From JBBDLF01 sp040879025 (GTDB lineage: Bacteria; Pseudomonadota; Gammaproteobacteria; Pseudomonadales; Pseudohongiellaceae), in contig JBBDLF010000039.1 of NCBI GenBank assembly GCA_040879025.1, positions 153,283 through 217,282 of the forward strand: a stretch of 64,000 nt of DNA, read 5' to 3'. Shown piece by piece: positions 41,953-50,282 of this stretch. The notes below the pieces were generated by a model that did not search any database, was not told the origin of the DNA, and saw nothing but the letters and a program-made list of their open reading frames with translations. Each line of letters begins with the position of its first letter. The stretch's first letter is position 1. The translations under genes were made by a program, and so were the position numbers.

Positions 41953-42819
41953 ATGACTTCAAGCATGACCGCGTTTTCCCGGCGGCAACAGCAATACGAC
42001 TGGGGCTCGCTTACCTGGGAGATACGCTCCGTAAACCATCGCTATCTGGAAACTGGCATCCGTTTGCCGGAGACGTACAGAGGGCTGGAAGCAGCGGTGC
42101 GCGATGCGCTGCGCAAAAGCCTCAGCCGCGGCAAGGTAGACTGCCAACTGCGCTTCCAGGCGGACGAGGGGCAACAGACCGAATTGAATATCGATGCCGG
42201 GCTCGTCAGCAAACTGGTGAACGCCGAAGCCACGGTGCGCTCAATAGCGGGTCAGGCTGAACGTCTGACCACCGCCGAGATTCTGCGCTGGCCTGGTGTG
42301 CTGAAGGAAGCCGAAGAGGAGTTGGACGTGCGCGAGAAGCAGGCGATCGACCTGTTTCACCTCGCCCTTGAGGATCTGATGGAGGCACGACGGCGCGAAG
42401 GCGAGGCACTGGAGAGCCTGCTGCGGCAACGCATTGCCACTATCGGGGAAATCGTCGCTTCAATCAGGGAAAGGCTTCCCGAGATTCTGTCGCGGCAACG
42501 TGACAATTTGATCACCCGTTTGTCGGATCTCAAGGTGGAACTCGACCCGGAACGTTTCGAACAGGAGGTGGTGGTGCTGGCACAGAAAGCGGATGTCGAT
42601 GAAGAACTGGATCGTCTTGCCGCTCATCTAAAGGAAGTGGATCGCGTACTGGGCATGAGCGGTCAGAAAGGCCGCCGCCTGGATTTTCTGATGCAGGAAC
42701 TTAACCGCGAAGCCAACACCCTGTCGTCCAAATCTTTCGTTTCCGAGACCACACTCCATGCCGTTGAGTTAAAGGTGCTCATAGAACAGATGCGGGAACA
42801 AATTCAAAATATTGAATAA
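41953..42819 (+). CDS. yicC: YicC-family endoribonuclease
   Basis: 288 residues from the ATG at 41953 (MTSSMTAFSRR), matching the family start; frames beginning further upstream add an unlikely tail. GSLTWEIRSVNHRYLETGIR, LPETYRGLEAAVRDALRKSL, GKVDCQLRF and the C-terminal GRRLDFLMQELNREANTLSS, KSFVSETTLHAVELKVLIEQ and REQIQNIE are highly conserved in YicC. E. coli YicC has been shown to be an RNA endonuclease. Followed directly by gmk. Confidence 0.93.
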   Translation: MTSSMTAFSRRQQQYDWGSLTWEIRSVNHRYLETGIRLPETYRGLEAAVRDALRKSLSRGKVDCQLRFQADEGQQTELNIDAGLVSKLVNAEATVRSIAGQAERLTTAEILRWPGVLKEAEEELDVREKQAIDLFHLALEDLMEARRREGEALESLLRQRIATIGEIVASIRERLPEILSRQRDNLITRLSDLKVELDPERFEQEVVVLAQKADVDEELDRLAAHLKEVDRVLGMSGQKGRRLDFLMQELNREANTLSSKSFVSETTLHAVELKVLIEQMREQIQNIE

Positions 42820-42846
42820 GTGACAAAGCGGAGCAAGAGACTGCCC

Positions 42847-43467
42847 ATGGCACGAGGAATCCTCTACACTGTGACCGCCCCGTCCGGTGCCGGTAAAACC
42901 AGCCTGCTCGAGGCATTGCTGGATAGCGAACACAGCGCGGGTCTGCGCGTTTCTGTCTCCCACACAACCCGCCAAAGACGCCGCGGTGAAAAGGATGGCG
43001 TCAATTACCATTTCATCAGCCCCGAACGCTTCATGGAAATGCTGGAGACAGGAGAGTTTCTGGAAAGCGCCGAGGTATACGGCAATCACTACGGCACGTC
43101 TCAGAAATGGGTAGAGGAGAGACTCGAGGCCGGCCAGGATGTGATTCTGGAGATTGACTGGCAGGGGGCGGCCCAGGTCCGCAGGGTCATGCCGGATGCC
43201 TGTGGTATCTTTATCCTCCCACCGTCCGTGGAGGAACTACGCGCACGGCTGACCACCCGCGCCCAGGATAATCCGGAAACCATCGAACACCGCATGGCGC
43301 AGGCGGCAGAGGATATCTCTCACGTTTCCTCAGCGGATTATGTGGTTTTCAACGACGATTTCGACACGGCTCTGGGGGACCTCCAAGCCATCCTCCGGGC
43401 GCAGCGCCTGACCCAGAAGCGGCAGTTTGACCGCCGCCAGGACCTTCTGACAAGCCTGACCGGCTGA
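42847..43467 (+). CDS. gmk: Guanylate kinase
   Basis: GMP + ATP to GDP + ADP, essential for GTP and (p)ppGpp pools. 206 residues from the ATG at 42847 (MARGILYTVTAPSGAGKTS); the GTG at 42820 is in frame but adds residues absent from relatives. P-loop APSGAGKT, SVSHTTRQRRRGEKDGVNY, the GMP loop FLESAEVYGNHYGT, ILEIDWQGAAQVR and NDDFDTALGDLQAI are clear. Begins the gmk-rpoZ-spoT cluster. Confidence 0.97.
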   Translation: MARGILYTVTAPSGAGKTSLLEALLDSEHSAGLRVSVSHTTRQRRRGEKDGVNYHFISPERFMEMLETGEFLESAEVYGNHYGTSQKWVEERLEAGQDVILEIDWQGAAQVRRVMPDACGIFILPPSVEELRARLTTRAQDNPETIEHRMAQAAEDISHVSSADYVVFNDDFDTALGDLQAILRAQRLTQKRQFDRRQDLLTSLTG

Positions 43468-43507
43468 GTTCGAGAAACCTTTTCGCCTCCGGTGTGGTGA
43501 GTGGTGT

Positions 43508-43543
43508 GGTGGGTCGTCCGGTGGGTCGTCCGGTGGGTCGTCC
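43508..43543. repeat. Three perfect 12 bp tandem repeats between gmk and rpoZ
   Basis: GGTGGGTCGTCC occurs three times head to tail at 43508-43519, 43520-43531 and 43532-43543, preceded by a degenerate GTGGTG stretch from about 43494. It lies 40 bp after the gmk stop and about 160 bp before rpoZ. Confidence 0.95.
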
Positions 43544-43705
43544 GATAAAAGTCCATGCAAATCCGGCATAAATTCAGTAAAATGCCCGGTCCTTATTCCT
43601 GTACACACTGACTTGATCGCACAGGGGTCCGGCAACCTGGCAACAGGGCGCATCCGGCGACCAGCCCCGCACGCCGACAGGTCTACGCTTCGTTCAGAGG
43701 TAACT

Positions 43706-44095
43706 ATGGCACGTATTACTGTTGAAGATTGTCTTGATAATGTTGATAACCGGTTCCAGCTCGTCATGGTGGCGAGTAAACGTGCCAGACAACTACAAAT
43801 CATGGGTCGTGAACCGATGGTGAGCCTCGACAATGACAAACCCACCGTTCTCGCCCTGCGTGAAATCGCCGAGGGCCTGGTGACCCGCGCCATTCTGACA
43901 GAAAAGCCAGGCATTGAGCGCCGCGAAACACCCGCACAGTCCGTTACTGAAGCCAGCGATGCCGACGAAAATCCGGAGATAACGGAAAGCGAAGAAGGCG
44001 AAACAGCAGAGAAGCAAACTGCCTCGGCTGTTGAAGCGAATGATGAAGAATCGGAAAGCGGAGCAGAAGAAGACGAAGACTCCGCCGATTCCTGA
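43706..44095 (+). CDS. rpoZ: RNA polymerase omega subunit
   Basis: Omega subunit, which helps assemble RNA polymerase and is part of the ppGpp binding site. 129 residues from the ATG at 43706 (GAGG upstream). The first 75 are standard omega: MARITVEDCLDNVDNRFQLV, ASKRARQL, KPTVLALREIAEGL. The remaining 50 are a very acidic tail (Glu/Asp/Ser) longer than in E. coli (91 residues in total). A TAAAAT hexamer at about 43580 may be the -10. Followed by spoT. Confidence 0.95.
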   Translation: MARITVEDCLDNVDNRFQLVMVASKRARQLQIMGREPMVSLDNDKPTVLALREIAEGLVTRAILTEKPGIERRETPAQSVTEASDADENPEITESEEGETAEKQTASAVEANDEESESGAEEDEDSADS

Positions 44096-44126
44096 TGATT
44101 CCCTGTAAAGGCAAGGAGCTGTACCG

Positions 44127-46301
44127 GTGGACGCACCTGTTGTAAACACGATTGATACCCTGGCCACAAAGCTGTCCAGCTATCTCGATCCTGACCACAT
44201 CAACAATGTCCGCCGGGCTTACTATTACGCCGAGCAAGCGCATGATGGCCAGCGCCGCCGCAGCGGCGATCCCTACGTCACCCACCCTCTCGCGGTAGCC
44301 GATATACTCAGTGAAATGCACATCGACCATCAAAGCCTGATGGCCGCGATGCTGCACGACGTTATCGAGGACACCGGCATTACCAAAACCGCGGTAAAAA
44401 CCCAGTTCGGGGTTACCGTTGCCGATCTGGTTGACGGGGTCAGCAAACTGAACAAAATCGCGTTCAGCAGCCGCGCCGAGGCCCAGGCCGAGAATTTCCA
44501 GAAGATGGCGCTGGCCATGGCCAAGGACATCCGGGTGATTCTGGTCAAAATCGCCGATCGCCTTCACAACATGCGCACACTGGATGTTCTGAGCCCGGAA
44601 AAACGCCGCCGTATCGCTAGGGAAACCCTGGAAATCTACGCCCCCATCGCCAACCGGCTGGGCATGAATAATGTTCGAGTCGAATTTGAGGAAGCCGGCT
44701 TCGAAGCCCTTTATCCCATGCGCGCCCGCCGCATCAGTACCGCGGTGCGCAAAATCCGCGGGAACCGCCGCGAAATCGTTTCGCAGATTCAGACTTCACT
44801 TGAAGCGTGCCTTGAACGGGAAGGTCTGCCGGGCCGAACTATCGGACGGGAAAAACATCTCTACAGCATTTATCAGAAAATGCGCAGCAAGCGGAAATCT
44901 TTCTCCGAGATCATGGATGTCTACGCATTCCGCATCGTAGTCGACAGGGTGGATACCTGCTATAGAGTGTTAGGCGCGGTACATAATTTGTATAAGCCCG
45001 TTCCCGGCCGCTTTAAGGATTACATCGCAATACCGAAAGCAAATGGCTATCAATCACTGCACACCACTTTGTTCGGTATGCACGGCGTGCCCATTGAAAT
45101 CCAGATTCGCACCGAAGAGATGGAAGCGATGGCCAACAACGGCATTGCCGCTCACTGGTTATACAAGTCCAGCGACGATACGCCAAACAACGCCCACATT
45201 CGTGCGCGGGAATGGGTCAATGGTCTGTTGGAGATGCAGCAGCATGCCGGCAACTCCCTCGAGTTTATCGAGAACGTTAAAATCGACCTGTTCCCCGATG
45301 AAATTTACGTGTTCACGCCAAAGGGCGGTATCTTTGAACTGCCCGCCGGCTCCACCGCGGTCGATTTCGCTTACGCGATTCATACCGATGTCGGCAACAG
45401 CTGTGTCGCCTGCCGTATCAGCCGCCGACTGGCGCCATTGAGCGAGCCGTTGCAGAGCGGTCAGACCGTGGAAATTATCACAGCGCCCGGTACCCAGCCC
45501 AATCCGGCCTGGCTGAGCTTTGTCGTCACTGGCAAGGCGCGCAGCAATATTCGCCATTTCCTGAAGAACCAGAAACATTCCGAATCGGTGTCGCTCGGCC
45601 GTCGACTGCTCAACAAGGCGCTGGGCAGCTTCGGTTGTCAGCTCGATACGGTACCACCCCAGAACATCGAGAAGGTCCTGGCCCAGACCCACCTGAAATC
45701 ACTCGACAATCTACTGGAAGAAATCGGCCTGGGTAATCGCATGGCCTACATGGTCGCTCAAAGGATGGCCCCGGACGGTAATCTGCCGGTGGAATCGCAG
45801 GAACGGACACACCACCAGAGCTCTCTTGCCATCCGTGGCTCGGAAGGCATGGTGATCAACTACGCCAAATGCTGCCACCCGATTCCGGGTGACCCCATCA
45901 TCGGTCACATCAGTTCCGGCCGCGGCCTGGTCATTCACACTGACAACTGCAATAACATTGCCGATGTTCGCGACAACCCCGAAAAGTGTGTGGCCGTGCG
46001 TTGGGACCCTAATGTGGAAGGCGAATTTTCCGTGGAACTGCGGGTGGAACTCGAGAACCAGCGCGGAATTATCGCCACGCTTGCCACCGCGATTACGGGA
46101 GCGGAGGCCAACATCGAAAAAATCAGCACGGTGGAACGCGATGCGCGCTTTAGTATTGTCAACCTGGCGATTAACGTGCATAACCGCGTGCACCTGGCGA
46201 GGGTAATGCGGCGTGTGCGCCTGTTGAATCCGGTGACCCGGGTGACGCGAGTCAAAAGCCACAAGGCGCGCAAGACAATCCGCCCCGTGGGAGGCCATTG
46301 A
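44127..46301 (+). CDS. spoT: Bifunctional (p)ppGpp synthetase/hydrolase SpoT
   Basis: Controls the stringent response alarmone. 724 residues from the GTG at 44127, which has AAGGAG seven bases upstream. HD hydrolase domain (about 25-200) with THPLAVADILSEMH and MLHDVIEDTG; synthetase domain (about 230-370) with GRFKDYIAIPKANGYQSLHT, the RxKD form of hydrolase-type bifunctional enzymes; TGS domain (VFTPKGGIFELPAGSTAVDF); a zinc-finger-like/helical region with YAKCCHPIPGDPIIG; and a C-terminal ACT domain (VELENQRGIIATLATAITGA). All catalytic motifs are intact. Overlaps ridA by a TTGA. Confidence 0.97.
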   Translation: MDAPVVNTIDTLATKLSSYLDPDHINNVRRAYYYAEQAHDGQRRRSGDPYVTHPLAVADILSEMHIDHQSLMAAMLHDVIEDTGITKTAVKTQFGVTVADLVDGVSKLNKIAFSSRAEAQAENFQKMALAMAKDIRVILVKIADRLHNMRTLDVLSPEKRRRIARETLEIYAPIANRLGMNNVRVEFEEAGFEALYPMRARRISTAVRKIRGNRREIVSQIQTSLEACLEREGLPGRTIGREKHLYSIYQKMRSKRKSFSEIMDVYAFRIVVDRVDTCYRVLGAVHNLYKPVPGRFKDYIAIPKANGYQSLHTTLFGMHGVPIEIQIRTEEMEAMANNGIAAHWLYKSSDDTPNNAHIRAREWVNGLLEMQQHAGNSLEFIENVKIDLFPDEIYVFTPKGGIFELPAGSTAVDFAYAIHTDVGNSCVACRISRRLAPLSEPLQSGQTVEIITAPGTQPNPAWLSFVVTGKARSNIRHFLKNQKHSESVSLGRRLLNKALGSFGCQLDTVPPQNIEKVLAQTHLKSLDNLLEEIGLGNRMAYMVAQRMAPDGNLPVESQERTHHQSSLAIRGSEGMVINYAKCCHPIPGDPIIGHISSGRGLVIHTDNCNNIADVRDNPEKCVAVRWDPNVEGEFSVELRVELENQRGIIATLATAITGAEANIEKISTVERDARFSIVNLAINVHNRVHLARVMRRVRLLNPVTRVTRVKSHKARKTIRPVGGH

Positions 46302-46696
46302 CCGTGACAGACGTGACCGATCTCAAGGTTATTGAAACCGGCAAGGCCCCGAAGGCGATCGGTCCCTATTCACAAGCCATTATCGTGGACAATCTGGTGT
46401 TTGTATCCGGGCAGATCGCTCTGGAACCGGAGGATATGCGGCTGATTGATGGTGACACCAGTGACCAGGCGGAACAGGTGTTCCGAAATCTCAGAGCCGT
46501 AGCGCAGGCCGCCGGAACTTCGCTAAGCCGTGCGGTAAAGCTGACTGTATACCTGACCGATATGGCGGATTTTGCCGACGTGAACGAAGTGATGGCAAGA
46601 CACTTCAGTGAACCCTTTCCGGCCCGAGCGACTGTCGCGGTCAAGACACTGCCAAAAAACGCCACTGTCGAGATTGACGCGATACTGACCTTGTAG
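46298..46696 (+). CDS. ridA: RidA-family enamine/imine deaminase
   Basis: Hydrolyses reactive 2-aminoacrylate made by PLP enzymes. 132 residues from the TTG at 46298 that overlaps the spoT stop; a GTG at 46304 is the alternative. GPYSQAIIVDNLVFVSGQI, ALEPEDMRL, QAEQVFRNLRAVAQAAGTSL, and PARATVAVKTLPKNATVEID are conserved, including the active-site Arg in PARA. The order spoT-ridA-recG is common; here recG lies 13 kb away. Confidence 0.93.
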   Translation: MTVTDVTDLKVIETGKAPKAIGPYSQAIIVDNLVFVSGQIALEPEDMRLIDGDTSDQAEQVFRNLRAVAQAAGTSLSRAVKLTVYLTDMADFADVNEVMARHFSEPFPARATVAVKTLPKNATVEIDAILTL

Positions 46697-46724
46697 AAAC
46701 GAGCGACGTGGCGCCCGCTGTCTC

Positions 46725-46752
46725 GACCCGGGTGACAGAGGCTCCCTGGGTC
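46725..46752. terminator. Possible bidirectional terminator between ridA and the GST gene
   Basis: GACCCGGG (46725-46732) can pair with CCTGGGTC (46745-46752) through one G-U pair. It lies between two convergent genes and overlaps the GST stop codon region; no long T-run on either side. Confidence 0.4.
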
Positions 46753-47392
46753 ATTTGACGCCGGCCTCCAGCCGTGCAGCCTGTTCACTGTCCAGCACTC
46801 GCTTCACGACCGGTTCGTTGTACATGCGTTCACGGTGGTCAGCGATAGTCTCCAGTCGGGTTATATCGACGCCGTCTCCTTCAAGCCACTGCGCCAGAGT
46901 GAACAAGTACATATCACAGACGGTATAGGCGTCTCCCATGACCCAGGGCCCCCTGATCATCTCCGCCTCTATCAATTCGAAACATTCGCGCACTGTCTGG
47001 GGCACCTTTTTTTTCATGGCTTCTATGGCGGCGTCATCGTCAACCCAACGGCTGCCGCGAAACTTGTGTGCATGCGCCACATGAACCGTCGAGCACAGGT
47101 AGCTGTTAAACGCCTGCACTTGCGCAAACTCAAACGGATCAGCGACAGGCGCCAGTTTCGCTTCGGGAAAAATCTGACTGACGTACGCCAGGATCGCGGG
47201 AGTTTCAGTAAGGACCCCCCGGTCGGTGACCAGGGCGGGAACCCGGGCTTTGGGATTGATGCGCCGATAGTCCCCGGACTTCTGTTCTTCTCTGGAAAAG
47301 TCCACCATGCGCGCCTCGTATTCCGCCCCCGCATGTTCAAGCGCGAGGTGGGATGCAAGTGCACAGGTTCCGGGGGTGTAGTAAAAGATCAT
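46751..47392 (-). CDS. Beta-class-like glutathione S-transferase
   Basis: 213 residues. The N-terminal thioredoxin fold starts MIFYYTPGTCALASHLALEH, with Cys10 in the position of the catalytic cysteine of bacterial beta-class GSTs (E. coli GstA has PGACSLASH). ARVPALVTDRG carries the cis-Pro, and TETPAILAYVSQIFPEA binds glutathione. The helical C-terminal domain has PWVMGDAYTVCDMYLFTLAQ (the N-capping Asp motif). The substrate is unknown. Ends convergent with ridA; the HAD gene is 34 bp upstream. Confidence 0.9.
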   Translation of the reverse strand: MIFYYTPGTCALASHLALEHAGAEYEARMVDFSREEQKSGDYRRINPKARVPALVTDRGVLTETPAILAYVSQIFPEAKLAPVADPFEFAQVQAFNSYLCSTVHVAHAHKFRGSRWVDDDAAIEAMKKKVPQTVRECFELIEAEMIRGPWVMGDAYTVCDMYLFTLAQWLEGDGVDITRLETIADHRERMYNEPVVKRVLDSEQAARLEAGVK

Positions 47393-47426
47393 AGGTTTGT
47401 CCCTTCACGATGATGTTTCGGGTGGG

Positions 47427-48257
47427 TCATGCGCCCAACTGACCAGCGAGATCAATAAAACTCTCGGCGAAAAGATCAAATTCATCCCTTGCCGGTGGAG
47501 TGATGCGGCGATCAGGCCCGCGTTCCAGCGGACGATGCACATAGGCGGTTTTCATGCCGGTGGCCGACGCCGCCCGCAGATCGCTCGGGTGCGCCGCCAC
47601 CATCAGCACCTCGTCAGGCCGCAGGCTCAACAGGTCGGCCGCCTTCAGGTAAGCTTCGGGGTCCGGCTTGTAATGGCCTGCCAGTTCCGCGGACAAAACG
47701 GCGTCCCACACAAGGCCGGCATTCTTTGACATATTCATCAGCAGCGACACATTGCCATTGGACAAAGTCGCGATGATATATCTGTTACGCAAGCGGTTCA
47801 GACCTGTGACAGTATCCGGCCAAGGTGTCAGTCTGTGCCAGGCGCGATTGAAATGGTCCCGCTCCGTCTCGGTCAACCCGTCCAGGCCGTACTCGTCCAC
47901 CAGTTCATCCAGAATCATTCGGTGCAGCCTGTCCAGGCTGGTCCACGGCAATTCACCCGTTCGCACTCTGTTCATCGCCGGTCCGTAACCCGCACGCCAG
48001 CGATCGGCAAACTCGCCCCAGTCGAGTGTGTAAGCTTTTCTTTGCGACAACAATTGGCCCTCGCGCACCAGGGAGGAGCGCCAGTCGACCACCGTACCGA
48101 ACACATCGAATACCAGCGCGCGGACACCATACGGGTTTGCACTGACCGGTTCCGCGCTCCAGGCTGCGCCCATAGACCATAACGTCATCGACGAAACCGC
48201 GAACTTCAACAATCTCCTGCGGGCCGGATCGGTCGGTTGAAAATCAGTTTTCGTCAT
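47427..48257 (-). CDS. Haloacid dehalogenase type II family protein with Tat signal
   Basis: 276 residues. The first 36 look like a twin-arginine signal: ARRRLLKFAVSSMTLWSMG followed by AAWSAEP, so export of a folded protein is expected. The HAD domain has the nucleophile in LVFDVFGTVVDW (about 50), IIATLSNGNVSLLMNM, AVLSAELAGHYKPDPEAYL and MVAAHPSDLRAASATGM, the full set of the (S)-2-haloacid dehalogenase type. Most family members are cytoplasmic; an exported one is unusual. Substrate not established. Confidence 0.85.
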   Translation of the reverse strand: MTKTDFQPTDPARRRLLKFAVSSMTLWSMGAAWSAEPVSANPYGVRALVFDVFGTVVDWRSSLVREGQLLSQRKAYTLDWGEFADRWRAGYGPAMNRVRTGELPWTSLDRLHRMILDELVDEYGLDGLTETERDHFNRAWHRLTPWPDTVTGLNRLRNRYIIATLSNGNVSLLMNMSKNAGLVWDAVLSAELAGHYKPDPEAYLKAADLLSLRPDEVLMVAAHPSDLRAASATGMKTAYVHRPLERGPDRRITPPARDEFDLFAESFIDLAGQLGA

Positions 48258-48328
48258 CGTTGGCTCACCTCTGCGGGGCGCTCATGGCCCGAGTTCCCCC
48301 TAACATTACCATCGCCCGGTTGCAGCGG

Positions 48329-48838
48329 CTACACTTGCTCACGAATAAGCTTCCATCGTTCCATTTTAACCTCAAGTGAAACGGATGCATTGGCGGGACT
48401 GGTCGAGGGTAACCGGGTCAACGGGATCCCGGTGAATTCCGCGCCCAGGCGCGGCAATACATGGCGTCGGTAAATCTTCTCGGCAGCCGCCCCATTAAAG
48501 TAAATGGCCTTGATCCCGCGATGGGCCTGAAGAAACGTTTCAAAGTCGTTGGGAATAATGGATGCCTCGATAATGTCGGAATCCAGCGATCCCGGCCTGG
48601 TACAGGCACTCAGTACGTCCCATAGCGCCACACGCCGGCGTACCAATTCAGCACAGCGTTCACCGTAGGACAATCCGGAACGTATGTTCAATATCGAACC
48701 GGTAATGCGCCAGAAGTGATTGCGCGGGTGGGCATAATACCGGTTTGCAATCAAGGATGCCTTGCCGGGCATTGAACCCAGAATCAAACGAGTTGCCTGC
48801 TTGTCTGACACGGGTGGAAAACTGCGGACCTGCGGCAT
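48329..48838 (-). CDS. DNA-deoxyinosine glycosylase (uracil-DNA glycosylase superfamily)
   Basis: 169 residues from the ATG at 48838 (MPQVRSFPPVSDKQATRLIL). The opening SFPPV, LGSMPGKASLIANRYYAHPR and NHFWRI are characteristic of the hypoxanthine/deoxyinosine glycosylase branch of the superfamily. VALWDVLSACTRPGSLDSDI and IPLTRLPSTSPANA form the rest of the pocket (the C-terminal SPAN region replaces the usual HPSP). Expected role: base excision of deaminated adenine. It follows the 60-residue membrane protein gene by 82 bp. Confidence 0.85.
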   Translation of the reverse strand: MPQVRSFPPVSDKQATRLILGSMPGKASLIANRYYAHPRNHFWRITGSILNIRSGLSYGERCAELVRRRVALWDVLSACTRPGSLDSDIIEASIIPNDFETFLQAHRGIKAIYFNGAAAEKIYRRHVLPRLGAEFTGIPLTRLPSTSPANASVSLEVKMERWKLIREQV

Positions 48839-48920
48839 CGGCTCACAACCTCTCTCGCTGAAACCGCTCATCGCGGTCCGGCTTTTGTTCCGCGCCATCG
48901 TGTTCCGCGCCATAGTGTGT

Positions 48921-49103
48921 TTACAAATCGGTGCAGTGGGCACCGACCGGAGCCAGCCCCGAGCCCAGCGCGACCGGTGGTGGCGCGGCAAAGGGATCGA
49001 TCGGCGTGGATTCCACCGTGTCGACAACAAGCAGCAAGCCGATAAAGGCCAGCGTGATCAAACCGACCACGGGGCGGGCAGGCAATTGGTCGGAAAATTT
49101 CAT
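48921..49103 (-). CDS. Small single-helix membrane protein of the YeeE operon
   Basis: Not recognised. 60 residues: MKFSDQLPARPVVGLITLAF then IGLLLVVDT, one membrane helix (about 12-30), and a short Pro/Ala-rich tail ending GAHCTDL. The ATG overlaps the stop codon of the YeeE-like gene (ATGA), a strong sign of coupled translation and of a real gene. The lone near-terminal cysteine could carry sulfur or be structural. It may be a small subunit of the transporter. Confidence 0.65.
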   Translation of the reverse strand: MKFSDQLPARPVVGLITLAFIGLLLVVDTVESTPIDPFAAPPPVALGSGLAPVGAHCTDL

Positions 49104-50278
49104 GTGGCAACCGGCCCCTTTCGAGTAACAGCTTGTGGTGCCGGTTCTCGCGAAGCCTGTGTCATCGAGGATGACTGCAACAAAACGGGCCTGAACGTGA
49201 GTCCGACAGTCGATCCGGCAAAGGCGGCGACAAACCAGACCCAGCCATGGAGGCTGCCCGTGGCGATACCGCTGAAATAGGCTCCGACGTTACAGCCGAA
49301 AGCAATGCGGGCGCTGTAGCCCAACACCAGGCCGGCCCCCAGTATCACAGCCCACCCGGACAATCGCAGTGGCGCAACTTGTGCGTCGGCAATCCGCCGC
49401 CAGCGCATCACCACGAAAGCGCCTACGATGATACCTATATTGGTGACCGAGGTGACATCCGTCAGCAGGCTCTGCTGCAGGCGCTCGGTATGGGCCGGTG
49501 CGGACCAGAAAGCGGTTGCCGCCACATCAATACCCGCCGCCTGTACCAGTTTCGCGCCCCACAGTCCAAGCCCATAAACCACTCCCCAGGGCTGACCGGC
49601 AATGACCAAATTCAAAACAGCCAACCCGGCGATCAGGCCCGCGGCCAGCCATAAGCGCGCCGGCAGTCTGCGTTTGCCTGACGCGGAACGAAGCACTACC
49701 AGCATACCCAGACCAGCGAGCCCGGCCAGCGTGACCCACAAGCCCGCGCTGCGGCCAAACATGTCTTGCAGGGTATAAACGGGGAGTGAACCCAGACCTG
49801 TCCACCAACCGAGGTGCAATGCGCCAAGAAAACTGCCGGCGATGAATCCGGCAAGCGCCAGCAACGCCGTCAGATTGCCACTACCGGCATTGACCAGCAC
49901 TCCCGAACCGCAACCCATAACCAGTTGCATCGCCATACCGAACACAAACGCGGCACCGATCATCGCAATGCCGACGGGGGCATAGGCTCCGCCGAGTTCT
50001 CCCGGAAATGCCGAAAGCAATGGGAACGCGACAGCCGCGCAAAGGCCGATCGCCAGAAACTGCGCGATCAGTCCGCGCCCATCGCGGTCGGTGACGATGG
50101 CGCGCCACGGTCCGGTGAAACCGAAACGCAAACCCTCCAGTACCAACCCCAGCCCGAGGCCGGTCATCATCAGAAAGGCGGTACGCGGTCCGGCGCTGGC
50201 AAAACTGCCCACAACCAGTGCCAGCGCCAGTACCACCAGACTGGCCCGTGTCAACGGAAGAGTGCGACGGGCGGTCAT
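49100..50278 (-). CDS. YeeE/YedE-family sulfur (thiosulfate-type) transporter
   Basis: 392 residues, about ten membrane helices. Conserved cysteine motifs of the family are present twice: MGCGSGVLVNAGSGNL (about 133) and FGCNVGAYFSGIATGSLHGW (about 340), which line the thiosulfate path in TsuA-like proteins. The family brings thiosulfate or related sulfur groups into the cytoplasm. The partner here is not TusA-like but a two-domain rhodanese encoded 4 bp upstream. The last 30 residues are a cytoplasmic basic tail. Confidence 0.9.
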   Translation of the reverse strand: MTARRTLPLTRASLVVLALALVVGSFASAGPRTAFLMMTGLGLGLVLEGLRFGFTGPWRAIVTDRDGRGLIAQFLAIGLCAAVAFPLLSAFPGELGGAYAPVGIAMIGAAFVFGMAMQLVMGCGSGVLVNAGSGNLTALLALAGFIAGSFLGALHLGWWTGLGSLPVYTLQDMFGRSAGLWVTLAGLAGLGMLVVLRSASGKRRLPARLWLAAGLIAGLAVLNLVIAGQPWGVVYGLGLWGAKLVQAAGIDVAATAFWSAPAHTERLQQSLLTDVTSVTNIGIIVGAFVVMRWRRIADAQVAPLRLSGWAVILGAGLVLGYSARIAFGCNVGAYFSGIATGSLHGWVWFVAAFAGSTVGLTFRPVLLQSSSMTQASREPAPQAVTRKGPVAT

Positions 50279-50282
50279 GGGC

